The position numbers were made by a program, and so were the translations under genes. The notes under the pieces were generated by a model. The model worked only from the letters and a program-made list of their open reading frames with translations. It did no database searches and was not told the DNA's origin. Below are positions 6,610 to 6,913 of a DNA stretch of 6,913 nt, one piece after another. Positions within the stretch are counted from its first letter, which is position 1; each line of letters opens with the position of its first letter. Location of the stretch: assembly GCA_964558295.1 (NCBI GenBank), contig CAZLDQ010000267.1, positions 1 to 6,913 on the forward strand, in the 5' to 3' direction. Origin of the DNA: JBDKTH01 sp964558295 (GTDB lineage: Bacteria > Planctomycetota > Planctomycetia > Pirellulales > Thermoguttaceae).

Positions 6610-6627
6610 GTCAAGCCGCGGCTTGAC
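6610..6627. repeat. 18-bp perfect palindrome, possible operator
   Basis: GTCAAGCCGCGGCTTGAC is a perfect dyad with two 9-bp arms and no spacer. Its right end supplies most of TTGACT (6623-6628), a 5 of 6 match to a -35 box. The best downstream -10 candidate, TAGTAT (6644-6649), sits at 15 nt, which is short. A dimeric regulator site is possible; a dispersed repeat is the alternative. Confidence 0.55.
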
Positions 6628-6686
6628 TCGAAGATCAGGCCAGTAGTATCAGTTCCTACGAGCAGACGCAACAGAGCAACCTAACG

Positions 6687-6731
6687 TGTTCTCCTCGCGA
6701 CACTTTGACACTGTGGCCACCGAGGAGAACA
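6687..6731. repeat. 11-bp perfect inverted repeat upstream of the Gly/Trp-rich gene
   Basis: TGTTCTCCTCG (6687-6697) is the exact reverse complement of CGAGGAGAACA (6721-6731). The 23-nt interval between the arms carries a direct repeat of GACACT (6699-6704 and 6707-6712) and the palindrome GTGGCCAC (6713-6720). It lies about 75-115 bp before the next start codon, in promoter range. No T tract follows on the plus strand, so it is not a standard terminator. Confidence 0.65.
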
Positions 6732-6804
6732 AGCGTGATAGTTGTGTTCGCTGGTGGCCACGCAGGACTTACCCGTTCTTCCCTTTTTCAATGGAGGATG
6801 TGTC

Positions 6805-6913
6805 ATGCGACGATTGCTCGTGATCCTTGTGGCCTTGGCCCTGATTGCCTTCGTGACAGCAAGTCCGGCCGACGCCTGCGGCCGAGGCTGGGGCTGGGGC
6901 TGGGGTGGTTGGG
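6805..6913 (+). CDS. Secreted Gly/Trp-rich small protein, truncated by the window end
   Basis: Only the first 36 codons are visible, and I do not recognise the protein. It starts with a classic signal peptide: two arginines (2-3), a hydrophobic core (about 4-18), and a Sec cleavage site after ADA (22-24), leaving Cys25 near the mature N-terminus. The residue before the cysteine is Ala, but the preceding Asp does not fit a lipobox, so signal peptidase I is the likelier processing route. The mature part begins CGRG and then runs into alternating Gly and Trp (Trp29, Trp31, Trp33, Trp36) as the window ends. ATG 6805 is supported by GGAGG (6793-6797) 7 nt upstream; an ATG at 6791 in another frame stops after ten codons. 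Low-complexity secreted proteins of this sort are common in planctomycetes and some other bacteria, and a function cannot be given. Confidence 0.7.
   Translation, partial: MRRLLVILVALALIAFVTASPADACGRGWGWGWGGW

Larger units (their letters stand above)
6427..6804. other. Palindrome-rich intergenic region
   Basis: This 378-bp gap holds no supported gene. It contains a wide inverted repeat just after the lipoprotein stop (6429-6437 with 6481-6489), an 18-bp perfect palindrome (6610-6627), an 11-bp inverted repeat (6687-6731) and two GTGGCCAC palindromes (6713-6720 and 6754-6761). A 110-codon minus-strand frame crosses part of it but has no family resemblance or ribosome binding site that I can see. 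No tRNA is evident. Confidence 0.55.

Noticed and set aside
6339..6671. A 110-codon minus-strand frame across the end of the lipoprotein gene and the following gap.
   Set aside because: It is antisense to the lipoprotein, has no ribosome binding site or family resemblance that I can see, and spans several palindromes.

Overview
The window looks like a stretch of a high-GC bacterial chromosome. The best guess is a planctomycete (Pirellulales-like), because the genes stand alone on both strands with long gaps, each with its own signals, and the first gene is a Gfo/Idh/MocA oxidoreductase of a kind very abundant in that phylum. This assignment is an inference from style and gene content; no marker gene is present.

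Layout from left to right: (1) a sigma70-like promoter at 61-89 and a ~150-nt leader feed a complete NAD(P)-dependent sugar-type dehydrogenase (248-1390, +), which ends in a strong intrinsic terminator. (2) Convergent to it is a complete YugP-type membrane zinc metallopeptidase (1746-2426, -) with a GTG start behind a very strong ribosome binding site and its own intrinsic terminator. (3) A long gene (2767-5673, -) encodes a complete Tat-exported homologue of the formate dehydrogenase N/O catalytic subunit. It has a clear promoter, and no iron-sulfur beta subunit or cytochrome b gamma subunit lies beside it here. (4) After a 432-bp divergent gap with a long inverted repeat comes a small lipoprotein gene (6106-6426, +). 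(5) After a 378-bp gap rich in palindromes, the window ends inside a small secreted Gly/Trp-rich protein gene (6805 onward, +).

The most notable observation is in the formate dehydrogenase homologue. The reading frame, Tat signal, 4Fe-4S motif and most of the molybdopterin-binding landmarks are intact. Yet the three residues that define formate chemistry (the Sec/Cys molybdenum ligand, the following His and the distant Arg) are Gly183, Gln184 and Gly430. The protein probably still binds cofactor but should not be annotated as a formate dehydrogenase without caution.

Nothing suggests that the genes form one pathway. They look like independent transcription units: sugar metabolism, membrane protein turnover, a periplasmic molybdoenzyme, and two small exported proteins of unknown role. 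I saw no CRISPR array, transposase, rRNA or tRNA.
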